A stretch of 64,000 bases of DNA from a virus. The notes beneath the pieces were generated by a model. The model was not told where the DNA came from. It worked only from the letters and a program-made list of their open reading frames with translations, and made no database searches. Below, in pieces: positions 36,497-44,710 of this stretch. The stretch's first letter is position 1. Every line of letters starts with the position of its first letter. The stretch covers positions 1 to 64,000 of the IMG/VR virus record IMGVR_UViG_3300030329_005017; one strand, 5' to 3'. Made by a program: the position numbers and the translations under genes.

Positions 36497-36898
36497 ATGT
36501 TTGAATATAGTGCAAAAGTAGTTAGAATAGTCGATGGGGACACGCTTGATGCGGAAATCGACATTGGTTTTGATGTGTTTGTAAAGAAGCGTATTAGGTT
36601 GTATGGCATTGATACTTGGGAATCAAGAACGAGAGATATGGAAGAAAAGAAGAAGGGGCTAGCAGCTAAGGCACGCTTGATTGAGATACTAGAGGATAAT
36701 GGAAATAAGTTTGTTTTACAGAGCCATGAGCTTGGGAAATATGGTCGGGTGCTTGGTTCCATCATTCTTGATGATGATATAGATGCGTGTGACATTCTGT
36801 TAGAAGAGGGTCACGCTTATTCTTATCATGGCGGAAACAAAGAAGAAGCGAGAGCTAAGGCCGCAGCCATTTTGGCTGAAAGGAGTAATGATGGCTAA
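36497..36898 (+). CDS. Thermonuclease-like (SNase) protein
   Basis: 133 residues. The staphylococcal nuclease OB fold is clear: RIVDGDTLDAEIDIGF (D13, D15), RIRLYGIDTWES (R34, D39, E42) and GKYGRVLG (R84). Counterparts of the calcium-binding and catalytic residues D21, R35, D40, E43 and R87 are all present, so it is likely an active nuclease. No signal peptide is seen, so it would act inside the cell. It overlaps the next gene by 11 nt. Degrading host nucleic acid is a reasonable guess. Confidence 0.85.
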   Translation: MFEYSAKVVRIVDGDTLDAEIDIGFDVFVKKRIRLYGIDTWESRTRDMEEKKKGLAAKARLIEILEDNGNKFVLQSHELGKYGRVLGSIILDDDIDACDILLEEGHAYSYHGGNKEEARAKAAAILAERSNDG

Positions 36899-38849
36899 GA
36901 GTTTTATAGAAACCATTAAGGGCGATAAGCCTATATTTTTTATCAACGCTCTTTGTGGTTTAGGGGATGTAGTTTCCCATCTAACACGCATTCCCGCAGT
37001 AAAAGAGAAATACCCTAACCATACTGTTTGCTTCCTTCTGGGTGGGTTTGGCGCAAGCCCACGACTAATGAAGGAGATGATTGAAAGACAGGGTGAGATT
37101 GCCTTAATCATTAAAAACTATACATGGCATAGTCAACATGATAAGATGGAAGAGTTTATCAAAAAGACTTATGTTAAAGAATCTCGCGGCGACGTTTATG
37201 AAACATGGTCATTCTGTAAAGAGATTTTTTCAAATCAAGAACCCAGTTTTATGCAGTATGAAATGGCATTTCCTTATACCTATAATACTAGCTCTACACC
37301 AGAGATGTTAGAAGGTTTCTCCGACTTTGTTAATACAAAAACAGTAGTCATAAAACCTTTTACCACCGAAGGTAATGCTGAAGGTTTTGAGCATGATGTA
37401 GAAAACAATAGATTTTGGTCAACTGAAAAATGGGTTTGTCTTATTGAAAGATTAAAGAATGACGGTTTCTTTCCTATCTTTATTGGATTGAAAAAAGACC
37501 TTCAAGATTTGCCAGAACAATGCCAAAAGAAAAATATAGACTTTTTAGATTTTACTGATAGATCTATTGAAGAAACCATTCTAGTAATCAATAACTCTAA
37601 TGGGTGCATAACAACAAACTCATGGGAGTGGAATATTGCAGCACGTTGTGGTCTTCCTACTATTTGTGTTTATTTGAAAAACCATTTCTTTCTGCCGATT
37701 CATGTGCCACAAGGACCATCTCCAATATGGGATAACTTGTATGTAGAAACAGATACATTTAGTCAAGAGCCAGAGTCTGCTTATCCAATAGCTGATGTTT
37801 TCAACTTCATTACTGCTCATAAGAAAAAGCCTGATGTTGATTATTCTATCGCTATGATTACATATAACGATATGGACTGCATTGAAGACACATTAGAAAA
37901 TGTGGCTCCTTATATTAAAAAAGACTTTGTTGTAGTAGATGGTGGCTCAACTGATGGCACTTTAGAAGTTTTGAAGTCACACAAAGATATTACATTACTA
38001 GAGAATAAGTGGGAAGATAACTTTGAAACTCAAAAGAACTTTGCTTTAGATGCAACTACAGAAGAATGGCGCTTGTTGATTGACGCTGATGAGCAATACG
38101 AACATCTTTTTTGGAATCAGTTATCTTGGCACATAGCGCAAGCTGTAGCTGATGAATCTGATTGTGTAAGTGTGCCTCGTATAAACATTGTTGATGGATT
38201 AACTCAAGAGATGGTTGAAAGAAATGGATGGAAGCTTTCACACTTTAATTGGATTAACTATCCCGATTATCAGCAGCGTCTTTATAAAAGAAACTGTAGA
38301 TACGTAGGTCAAACCCATGAGCGCATTGTTGGAGCAGAAAACCCAACCGCAATAATGGGTCAGCATATTATTCATAGGAAAAGTGCCTCACGACAGGAAA
38401 GAGGTCTGAAAAGAGAGCATGACCAATATGTGTTAGCTGCTAAAGATGCTAAACAAAAACTAGATACTAGCTCTAATGTTGTTATACATTGTGTTGAAAG
38501 TTTGGCTGATGATGATAGAGTGAAAAAGTTAGAAGATAATATTCAGTTTCTTGTAGATAATAAAGATGGGTTTAGTCATGTATTAGCCACACCCGCACAT
38601 AGTGACTTGACAAAAGAGGATGAATTTGTTAACTTATTAGGAGATGATAAGATAATAAGGTTTGCCAGTATACCAGAGCTGTTATATATCTTGGAAGAAG
38701 TAAAACCATATATCATCCATATGCAAACTGACGTTGAAATAGAAGGTAATATTGGTAATGCTATTAAGAAGAAATCTAAACATTTTATAGAGAAGCATTT
38801 AGATGGCACACCCGAAGATGGCTTAAAGTTTTATAAGGCTATAGGATAA
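36888..38849 (+). CDS. Two-domain glycosyltransferase (GT9-like + GT2)
   Basis: About 653 residues from the ATG at 36888, which has AGGAG just upstream (36881-36885); longer in-frame starts overlap the nuclease gene. Residues about 1-300 resemble GT9 heptosyltransferases: FINALCGLGDVVSHLTRIPA at the start and NNSNGCITTNSWEWNIAARCG later. Residues about 315-480 are a GT-A (GT2) domain: YSIAMITYNDMDCIEDTL, VVDGGSTDGTLEVL, and the DxD-type RLLIDADEQYEH near 397. The C-terminal 150 residues are unassigned. It likely adds one or two sugars to a glycan acceptor. Confidence 0.75.
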   Translation: MMAKSFIETIKGDKPIFFINALCGLGDVVSHLTRIPAVKEKYPNHTVCFLLGGFGASPRLMKEMIERQGEIALIIKNYTWHSQHDKMEEFIKKTYVKESRGDVYETWSFCKEIFSNQEPSFMQYEMAFPYTYNTSSTPEMLEGFSDFVNTKTVVIKPFTTEGNAEGFEHDVENNRFWSTEKWVCLIERLKNDGFFPIFIGLKKDLQDLPEQCQKKNIDFLDFTDRSIEETILVINNSNGCITTNSWEWNIAARCGLPTICVYLKNHFFLPIHVPQGPSPIWDNLYVETDTFSQEPESAYPIADVFNFITAHKKKPDVDYSIAMITYNDMDCIEDTLENVAPYIKKDFVVVDGGSTDGTLEVLKSHKDITLLENKWEDNFETQKNFALDATTEEWRLLIDADEQYEHLFWNQLSWHIAQAVADESDCVSVPRINIVDGLTQEMVERNGWKLSHFNWINYPDYQQRLYKRNCRYVGQTHERIVGAENPTAIMGQHIIHRKSASRQERGLKREHDQYVLAAKDAKQKLDTSSNVVIHCVESLADDDRVKKLEDNIQFLVDNKDGFSHVLATPAHSDLTKEDEFVNLLGDDKIIRFASIPELLYILEEVKPYIIHMQTDVEIEGNIGNAIKKKSKHFIEKHLDGTPEDGLKFYKAIG

Positions 38850-38850
38850 A

Positions 38851-39585
38851 ATGGCAAATTTAAAAAATGTTCATCACATATGTATAGGTTATGATCAATA
38901 CATTGACCTAATGTTTAATAGAGACATACTTCGACATAACTTTGCTAATGGTAATGACTTATGGCTTACTGTAGTTTATAATGGCGATCTTGATAGAGTT
39001 CCATCGGGGGCTGGAGAAAATACTTTTATTAAGATAAGTGATAATAGAGGTTACGCATATGGTGCTTTAGATGCTATTAATGTGGGTCTTAACTTTGCAC
39101 TAGAGGGCTATAGAGACATTATAGTCTTGACTAACTTCGATGGTTATTTCTTTTCTGAGGAAAAATATCAAATTCTTTTAGATGAGTTTATTGAAAGTGG
39201 AAAGCCATTTAGTTCTGGTTATCATCAATCACACGATATGCCTTTAACTGATTTGATGCTGTTTAAGAAAGATTTCTTAAAGGAGCTATTACCAATAGAG
39301 GCAGAGATATATCCACCCCGTAAAGAGATAGAGTTTCTGCAACAGGAGTATGACGGCACACAGTTGGGTTTTCATAATGTAGAAGAATGGGTGCTTAATG
39401 CATTACATAAGATGGGCAACCCAGATGAGTTATGGTATAAAATGCAAAGAGATGGTCATCCCCGATACAGATATACAGGGAAGTATGGTTTTGGTCATTT
39501 ACATGATATGAATGAGAAAAAGATGTATATGAAGCAACATAATGTATCAAAGGGTAGTATCATCGAAGCTTACATGAGGTCATAA
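38851..39585 (+). CDS. GT-A-like glycosyltransferase (probable)
   Basis: 244 residues. The fold is suggested by the strand VHHICIGYDQYIDLMFNRD, the NRGYAYGALDAINVGLNFAL helix, then IIVLTNFDGYFF, where a DxD-like position would be. The second half has GTQLGFHNVEEWVLNAL. No strict DxD is present, so the call is tentative. It sits between two glycosyltransferase genes and its start follows the previous stop by 1 nt. Confidence 0.52.
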   Translation: MANLKNVHHICIGYDQYIDLMFNRDILRHNFANGNDLWLTVVYNGDLDRVPSGAGENTFIKISDNRGYAYGALDAINVGLNFALEGYRDIIVLTNFDGYFFSEEKYQILLDEFIESGKPFSSGYHQSHDMPLTDLMLFKKDFLKELLPIEAEIYPPRKEIEFLQQEYDGTQLGFHNVEEWVLNALHKMGNPDELWYKMQRDGHPRYRYTGKYGFGHLHDMNEKKMYMKQHNVSKGSIIEAYMRS

Positions 39586-40673
39586 TGTATAATAGAGTAA
39601 GTTATAAGGGAGTGACGATTGAGAGAAGCCTTAATAAACCTATTGTCATTCATCACCTAAATGACTTGACATTAGGCGGAACTGAAAAAATGGTTCAGAC
39701 CAATATGTTTTTCTTTGATCGTGATAATACGTTTGAACATTATTTAGCTTACAAAGCAGATGGAGATTTATCGCGAGAAGAATTCTTTAAGAAAATACTT
39801 GGTGAAAGAATGCTTCCATATAAGGGTGAGCAACACTTCATTAATATAGTAAGAGATAAGAAGCCATTTATTATCCATCGGTATTCTGCAGGTATTCCAG
39901 AGTTTCCTTTTGTAAAAGAAGTTAAAGCCAATACGGAACACTTTGTTTCTACATCTACTTTTGGAAATCAAGATACTACAATAGACATAAGTAAAGTTAT
40001 TTATGTATCTAAACATATCCAATGGCAAGCCGGTCAAGCCGGCAAAGAAGGACATAGCGTTATAGGTATTCCTGTCTTTTCGCCGAAGTCGGCTTTTCCT
40101 TGGCAGGAGGATTTGAGGGAAGAGTTAGGAATTCCTGCTGATGCTTTTGTTTTTGGTAGAATAGGTAGGGATGATGAAAATATTTATGACCCTATTAACA
40201 TAAAGGCTTTTGCACAGGTTGAGGAAGAAAATGTATTTTTTGTTCTTGTCAACCCTTCTGCGAAATGTAAAAGCGATATTGAAAGCCTTGGTATCAAAAA
40301 TGCAAAGTTTATTGAGAGAACCACAGACGACAAAAGGATCAGCCAGTTCTACAACACTATTGATGTCCTAGCACATAGTAGAAAAGATGGTGAGTGTAGC
40401 CCACAAAATGTTTGGGAAGCTTTTTCTCATGGCAAGCCAGTTATAAGTCACTATGGTCACCCCTTCAACGGTCACATAGAAGTTATTCAAGATTGTGGCT
40501 TTGTTGTGTTAAGTGGTGATGTTGATGAGTATGCGAGAATTATGAAGAAGTTTATAAAAAAAGAGATTGATTACTTTAAAATATCTGAAAAATGTATTAA
40601 GAACTGGCGTGATAATTGTATACCAGAGAATATTGCGAAGCAACAATTAGATCTTTATAAGGAGTTGTTGTAG
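39585..40673 (+). CDS. Glycosyltransferase family 4-like
   Basis: 362 residues, GT-B fold. The N-terminal half has HHLNDLTLGGTEKMVQTN (the GGTE loop). The C-terminal half has VFGRIGRDDENIYDPINIKA, then SPQNVWEAFSHGKPVISHYG, where the ExFsxGxP helix that binds the nucleotide sugar is expected, and a GFVVLSGDVDEYA end. Retaining GT4 enzymes transfer a sugar from a nucleotide donor. The donor here is unknown. Confidence 0.78.
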   Translation: MYNRVSYKGVTIERSLNKPIVIHHLNDLTLGGTEKMVQTNMFFFDRDNTFEHYLAYKADGDLSREEFFKKILGERMLPYKGEQHFINIVRDKKPFIIHRYSAGIPEFPFVKEVKANTEHFVSTSTFGNQDTTIDISKVIYVSKHIQWQAGQAGKEGHSVIGIPVFSPKSAFPWQEDLREELGIPADAFVFGRIGRDDENIYDPINIKAFAQVEEENVFFVLVNPSAKCKSDIESLGIKNAKFIERTTDDKRISQFYNTIDVLAHSRKDGECSPQNVWEAFSHGKPVISHYGHPFNGHIEVIQDCGFVVLSGDVDEYARIMKKFIKKEIDYFKISEKCIKNWRDNCIPENIAKQQLDLYKELL

Positions 40674-41668
40674 TGAAACATTTAGTAACAGGAGTGTGTG
40701 GCTTTGTGGCTTCTAACCTGGCAAGAAAGTTGTTAGAAGCAGGTCATCATGTAACTGGTATTGACAATATGTCGTGCGGTTATTTCTCAAATATCGCTGA
40801 TCTTATTGGTCATAAGTCGGGGTTTCATTTTGAAGAAGCCGATGTTAGAGATTGGAAAGGAACCGGTGAATCTTATGACGCTGTATGGCATTTAGCGGCA
40901 AGAGGGGAGCTTTATTATTGTAGGGATCATATTGATGAAGCAATAGATGTTAACATAAAAGGAACTCTCAATATGTTGAAGCTCGCTAAAGAAAGTTTAG
41001 CTAGTCATTTTTACTTTGCGGATACATCTGCTGAATACGATAGTTTTGAAGACGAACAATATTATCCTGTAGCCGAGTGGATGGCTCCAAACACTATTAC
41101 TCCGATGGGGTATTACGCTATTACAAAAATGGCAGCTAGTCAGTTTGTAAGAAGCTTTGGGAAGACCAACGACATAGGCACAACTCTGTTTCGATATACT
41201 AATATCTATGGCCCAGAGATGAACCTAAGCAGGGATATCCCTCCTGTTATTGGTTCGTTTGCTAATAAACTTTTTAATGGTGTAGCTTGTGTTATTTATG
41301 GCGATGGCTCAAAACGCCGTGACTTTTTACACATAGATGATTTGAGCGACTTACATTTAGCAGCATTGGAGCATAGGCAAGATAAAAAAGATTCACAAAC
41401 ATTTAATGGCGGCTCTGGTGAGAATCATTCTATTCACGAAGTGTGGGAAGTTGTATACAATAGTTGTATAGAGTATTATCCCAATGCTTCGGGTAATGTT
41501 ATTTATCAACCAGATCAACCTAATGAAGCACAAATCACTTTGGTAAATATAGATAAAGCAAAGGAGCATCTTGGTTGGGAGCCGAAAATAAGTTTTAGTG
41601 AAGGAGTAGGTAAAACTGTAACTAATCTTTGGGAAAGGTTTTGTAATGACCGTAAGAGTAACGCCTGA
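40673..41668 (+). CDS. NAD-dependent epimerase/dehydratase (SDR)
   Basis: 331 residues, GTG start overlapping the preceding TAG by one base. Extended SDR features: HLVTGVCGFVASNLARKLL (TGxxGFxxS), GIDNMSCGY, the conserved AVWHLAARGELYYC strand, YYAITKMAASQFV (YxxxK), and FRYTNIYGPEM. It belongs to the sugar nucleotide epimerase/dehydratase group. It is the second GalE/WcaG-type enzyme of the operon, so more than one sugar or more than one step is probably modified. Confidence 0.82.
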   Translation: MKHLVTGVCGFVASNLARKLLEAGHHVTGIDNMSCGYFSNIADLIGHKSGFHFEEADVRDWKGTGESYDAVWHLAARGELYYCRDHIDEAIDVNIKGTLNMLKLAKESLASHFYFADTSAEYDSFEDEQYYPVAEWMAPNTITPMGYYAITKMAASQFVRSFGKTNDIGTTLFRYTNIYGPEMNLSRDIPPVIGSFANKLFNGVACVIYGDGSKRRDFLHIDDLSDLHLAALEHRQDKKDSQTFNGGSGENHSIHEVWEVVYNSCIEYYPNASGNVIYQPDQPNEAQITLVNIDKAKEHLGWEPKISFSEGVGKTVTNLWERFCNDRKSNA

Positions 41669-41975
41669 AATGCGCGAAAGAATTGATGCGAAGAAAATAG
41701 ATATGCAAAAGGAAAATTACATTTACGAAAGCCCCGATGGTGGTAAAACTATTTATCGGAGTGAGATTTATGATGATGTTAGTGGCGTAAAGATAGATGA
41801 TGCTGAGCAACTTCTACTCCCTTTTGATGAAACTAGAGCCCATCCTGTATATACTGAAGGATTCAATGCCGCTAGAGAGATGTTGGAAGCTGATAAAAAG
41901 ATTATAGGCAACTTGAACGCAAAGGTTTTGGAGCTTGAAGAAATTATTGATAAAATTAGGGATCTTGTAAAGTAA
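41646..41975 (+). CDS. Small coiled-coil protein, unknown function
   Basis: 109 residues, starting inside the end of the SDR gene and ending on the ATG of the next. The middle reads YESPDGGKTIYRS, then a charged region ends in a leucine-rich helix (residues 75-108) of coiled-coil character. No family was recognised. Being embedded in the operon with overlaps on both sides makes it a real gene. Confidence 0.5.
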   Translation: MTVRVTPEMRERIDAKKIDMQKENYIYESPDGGKTIYRSEIYDDVSGVKIDDAEQLLLPFDETRAHPVYTEGFNAAREMLEADKKIIGNLNAKVLELEEIIDKIRDLVK

Positions 41976-42970
41976 TGATTATAACCAAGACACCATTACG
42001 CATTACTTTTGCAGGCGGGGGAAGTGACATGGCTTCGTATTACGAAGAGCATCCTGGCACTTGTATATCCGCTACAATCAATAAGTATGTGTATGTGTTG
42101 GTTAAGAAAAGGTTTGACGATAAGGTTTATCTAAAGTATTCCGACAATGAAGTGGTGGATGTAAATAAAATTGATGATATACAACATGACTTCATTCGGG
42201 AAACTCTTAAGTTTATGAGTGTAGATTATGGTGTAGAGATTATCAACTGGGCTGACATACCTACAAAGGGAACTGGGTTGGGTAGTAGCAGTTCTTTTCT
42301 TGTTGGTTTGCTGCTTGCGTTACATACCTTGGAAGGTAGGCACGTTAGTAAGAAAACTTTGGCAGACCAAGCTTGCTATATAGAAATAGAAAAGTGTGGT
42401 AAGCCCATTGGAGTACAAGACCAATATGCTGCGGCTTTTGGTGGATTCAATCATATGGAGTTTTCTGCAGCGGAGCATAGAGTAAGTGGTTTTGGTTTTT
42501 GCGATCAAGAGATAAGAGACATTTCTGAAAACCTACATTTGTTTTATACAGGAATAACAAGGGAGTCAAAAGATATACTAGCAACTCAAACACAAAATCT
42601 TATAAGCGATAATGAAGTCGTTCAGAACATGCATCGTAATGTTGAGTTAGCTGAAGAGTTAGTTGAGCATTTAGTATATAAAGACATTGATGCTATTCCT
42701 ATTGCTTTGAGACAAAACTGGGAGTTGAAGAAAAAGTTTGCTGGTAGCATTAGTAACTCAGAGTTAGATAGAGTTTATGATGTCGCCACAACCATAGGTG
42801 GAGCAGGTGGTGGAAAAGTAATAGGCGCAGGTGGCGGAGGATTCTTTTTGTTTTGGGCTGAAGATAAAAAGAAACTAAAGGATGCACTGGCAGATTATCA
42901 AGAAATGCCATTTATAATTGACAAGTATGGATCAAGAGTAGTTTTGAATCTGGAGACTTTGGCATGGTAG
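41975..42970 (+). CDS. hddA: D-glycero-D-manno-heptose 7-phosphate kinase (HddA-like)
   Basis: 331 residues, GHMP kinase. It opens with KTPLRITFAGGGSDMASYYE, the HddA/FGGP type start, then has the ATP loop TKGTGLGSSSSFLVGLLLAL, IGVQDQYAAAFGG, and the C-terminal GAGGGKVIGAGGGGFFLFW motif. HddA phosphorylates sedoheptulose-derived D-glycero-D-manno-heptose 7-phosphate at C1 to give the 1,7-bisphosphate. The next gene is GmhA-like, which supplies its substrate. Other GHMP sugar kinases are possible, but the pairing supports HddA. Confidence 0.82.
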   Translation: MIITKTPLRITFAGGGSDMASYYEEHPGTCISATINKYVYVLVKKRFDDKVYLKYSDNEVVDVNKIDDIQHDFIRETLKFMSVDYGVEIINWADIPTKGTGLGSSSSFLVGLLLALHTLEGRHVSKKTLADQACYIEIEKCGKPIGVQDQYAAAFGGFNHMEFSAAEHRVSGFGFCDQEIRDISENLHLFYTGITRESKDILATQTQNLISDNEVVQNMHRNVELAEELVEHLVYKDIDAIPIALRQNWELKKKFAGSISNSELDRVYDVATTIGGAGGGKVIGAGGGGFFLFWAEDKKKLKDALADYQEMPFIIDKYGSRVVLNLETLAW

Positions 42971-43536
42971 AAAATGATTATTACAAAGACATCATTTCTG
43001 TATTACAAAAGATAGAAGATAGTGAAGATAGAGGTACAATAAGAAAGATTACTAAGCTATGGCGACATGAGTATCAGCGCCTACAAGGTTTTGTTGGACA
43101 TCGTAAGCGAGTATTTATTATAGGTAACGGTGGTTCATGCGCTATTGCCGAGCACATTTCAACTGACCTTAATAAGCGATGTAGTGTGAAAGCGTTGACG
43201 CTAAGTAATAATAGTTTGCAAACTGCCCTTACCAATGATTATGGTCAAGAGAATACTTTTGTAGAATGGTTAAAAATGAATCATTTTAACAAGGGTGATT
43301 ATCTTGTGGCCGTATCTTCTTCGGGTAAAAGCAAAAATATTTTGAATGCTTTGGAATATGCTAACGATTGTCTTGGTTCAACTCTCTCTATTTTTGGAAT
43401 GGATGGCGAAAATCCATTTCCCGATAAATCCTTTGAGCATGATTATATTCACATTAACAACTATAACTATGGTGTAATAGAATTGACTAGTGAGATTATA
43501 TTGCATGGCATAGTGGAATCGATGGTGATGAAATGA
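42964..43536 (+). CDS. gmhA: Sedoheptulose 7-phosphate isomerase (GmhA-like, SIS domain)
   Basis: 190 residues, the normal GmhA length. SIS domain: VFIIGNGGSCAIAEHISTDL and LVAVSSSGKSKNILNALEYA bracket the phosphosugar site, with ALTNDYGQENTFVEWL in between, a GmhA-type sequence. The first helix (KDIISVLQKIEDS) is also typical. GmhA converts sedoheptulose 7-phosphate to D-glycero-D-manno-heptose 7-phosphate, the first step to ADP- or GDP-heptose. It overlaps the hddA-like gene by 7 nt. Confidence 0.86.
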   Translation: MVENDYYKDIISVLQKIEDSEDRGTIRKITKLWRHEYQRLQGFVGHRKRVFIIGNGGSCAIAEHISTDLNKRCSVKALTLSNNSLQTALTNDYGQENTFVEWLKMNHFNKGDYLVAVSSSGKSKNILNALEYANDCLGSTLSIFGMDGENPFPDKSFEHDYIHINNYNYGVIELTSEIILHGIVESMVMK

Positions 43537-43712
43537 GTGATAGAATACTAAAACAGGTTTTACATAATGAAGCAGACAATACAATTATGATTACTATCTC
43601 TGATGAAGTTAAGGCTGAAACACTAAAGAAGATTTATACAATGTTGCTTGATGAAGAAATCAAACAGACCGAGCCAGAGGCAAAGGAGACGCCAAGTGGC
43701 AGAAGAAAGTAA
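43533..43712 (+). CDS. Small protein, unknown function
   Basis: 59 residues, start ATG overlapping the gmhA stop by ATGA. The protein reads MSDRILKQVLHNEADN at the start and has an SDEVKAETLKKIYTMLLDEE helix, ending in a basic SGRRK. It is very short and has no recognised domain, but the ATGA coupling and the overlap with the following GTG start argue that it is translated. Confidence 0.5.
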   Translation: MSDRILKQVLHNEADNTIMITISDEVKAETLKKIYTMLLDEEIKQTEPEAKETPSGRRK

Positions 43713-43953
43713 GATTAAAGAATTTCCATTAGATAAAGCCGGCGGCGGCAACACTGTAGTATGGTCGTGTAAGGCTTGTGGGCACAACATTACAGAGCGA
43801 ATGGATGAACAAAATGAGGACAAGTCAAAAGTGCTTCCACTAAATTTAGGTGGCATGATGATTTATGTTTGTCCTAACTGTCGCACCTTTCAAATGCCAG
43901 AAGAAGTTTTTGATGAAGTTTTCAAGAAAGCTAATAGTAGGATAATCACATGA
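43696..43953 (+). CDS. Zinc-ribbon protein
   Basis: About 85 residues from a GTG start at 43696, with AAAGGAG 7 nt upstream; longer in-frame readings overlap the previous gene. Two Cys pairs (CKACGH and CPNCRTF) fit a zinc ribbon of the rubredoxin-like kind. The remaining sequence is acidic. Function unknown; such small zinc proteins often bind nucleic acid or an RNA polymerase subunit. Confidence 0.6.
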   Translation: MAEESKIKEFPLDKAGGGNTVVWSCKACGHNITERMDEQNEDKSKVLPLNLGGMMIYVCPNCRTFQMPEEVFDEVFKKANSRIIT

Positions 43954-44183
43954 ATAAAATAGATGACCTAGAAAGAGCAATGATGGCCAAGTTTGAGAAG
44001 GCCGAAGAAGAAGAGAAGCTTCGCAATATGAGCACAGCAGAAAAGCTTCAGCTGCAAGAAGAAGAGGAGCATGCTAAAATGGTTGAGTCTAGGTTTATTC
44101 AAAAGTTTAGTCCCGAATGGAGAAAGAAGAATAAAAAGAAAAAGAAGATAGCTAAAGCTAGTCGTAAAAGAAATAGAAAATGA
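43950..44183 (+). CDS. Charged coiled-coil protein, unknown function
   Basis: 77 residues: an acidic helical N-terminal part (KAEEEEKLRN, then LQLQEEEEHAKM) followed by a very basic tail (RKKNKKKKKIAKASRKRNRK). The ATGA coupling on both sides makes it part of the operon. No function is recognised; the basic tail could bind nucleic acid or a membrane surface. Confidence 0.5.
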   Translation: MNKIDDLERAMMAKFEKAEEEEKLRNMSTAEKLQLQEEEEHAKMVESRFIQKFSPEWRKKNKKKKKIAKASRKRNRK

Positions 44184-44710
44184 ACTATAAAAATTTAGGC
44201 TCTATAGATGCTCAACTGGTTCATGTTGAGATTGGTTGTGGTAATAATAAAAGAGAGATGCAAGGATACAAAGACATTGGTATAGATGTAGTTGATGGAC
44301 CATGTGTTGATAAGGTTTGTAACCTAGGGTTTGAAGACATACCACTCCCTTCTGACTATGCTGACTTTGTTCAAGGTATTGATTTTTTAGAACACGTTCC
44401 TAAATGTTTGTGGGTTGATGGCAAGCGCACAGTTCCCTTGATTGATACGATGAATGAAATATGGCGTATTATGAAACATGGTAAAGAGCTATATTTAGAA
44501 ACTCCGTTTTCTAACTGGGCTTATAATCGTGATCCTACTCATGTGTCATGGCTTGCTGAAGACTGGTATAACTATTTCAAAAAAGAAGATAACCTATATT
44601 ATGATCAAGGTTTAGTTACTTGTAATTTTCAAATAAAAGATTCTACTATTAAAGCCTATAAAAATCCCGATGACATTCTATGCACTACACTTGTGGCTAT
44701 TAAGGTATAA
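44180..44710 (+). CDS. Class I SAM-dependent methyltransferase
   Basis: 176 residues. VHVEIGCGNNKREMQGYKDI (residues about 14-33) is motif I, followed by GIDVVDGP as the acidic motif II and FVQGIDFLEHVPKCLWVD with the DFLEHV motif of methyltransferase type 11 enzymes. It is short for this family but holds the complete core. Located between a zinc ribbon and a GT gene, it may methylate a sugar in the glycan. Confidence 0.7.
   Translation: MNYKNLGSIDAQLVHVEIGCGNNKREMQGYKDIGIDVVDGPCVDKVCNLGFEDIPLPSDYADFVQGIDFLEHVPKCLWVDGKRTVPLIDTMNEIWRIMKHGKELYLETPFSNWAYNRDPTHVSWLAEDWYNYFKKEDNLYYDQGLVTCNFQIKDSTIKAYKNPDDILCTTLVAIKV

Noticed and set aside
36322-36795. A 157-residue open frame on the - strand across amt and the nuclease gene
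   Set aside because: Both + strand genes have complete catalytic or pore residues; the minus protein is Ser-rich and featureless.
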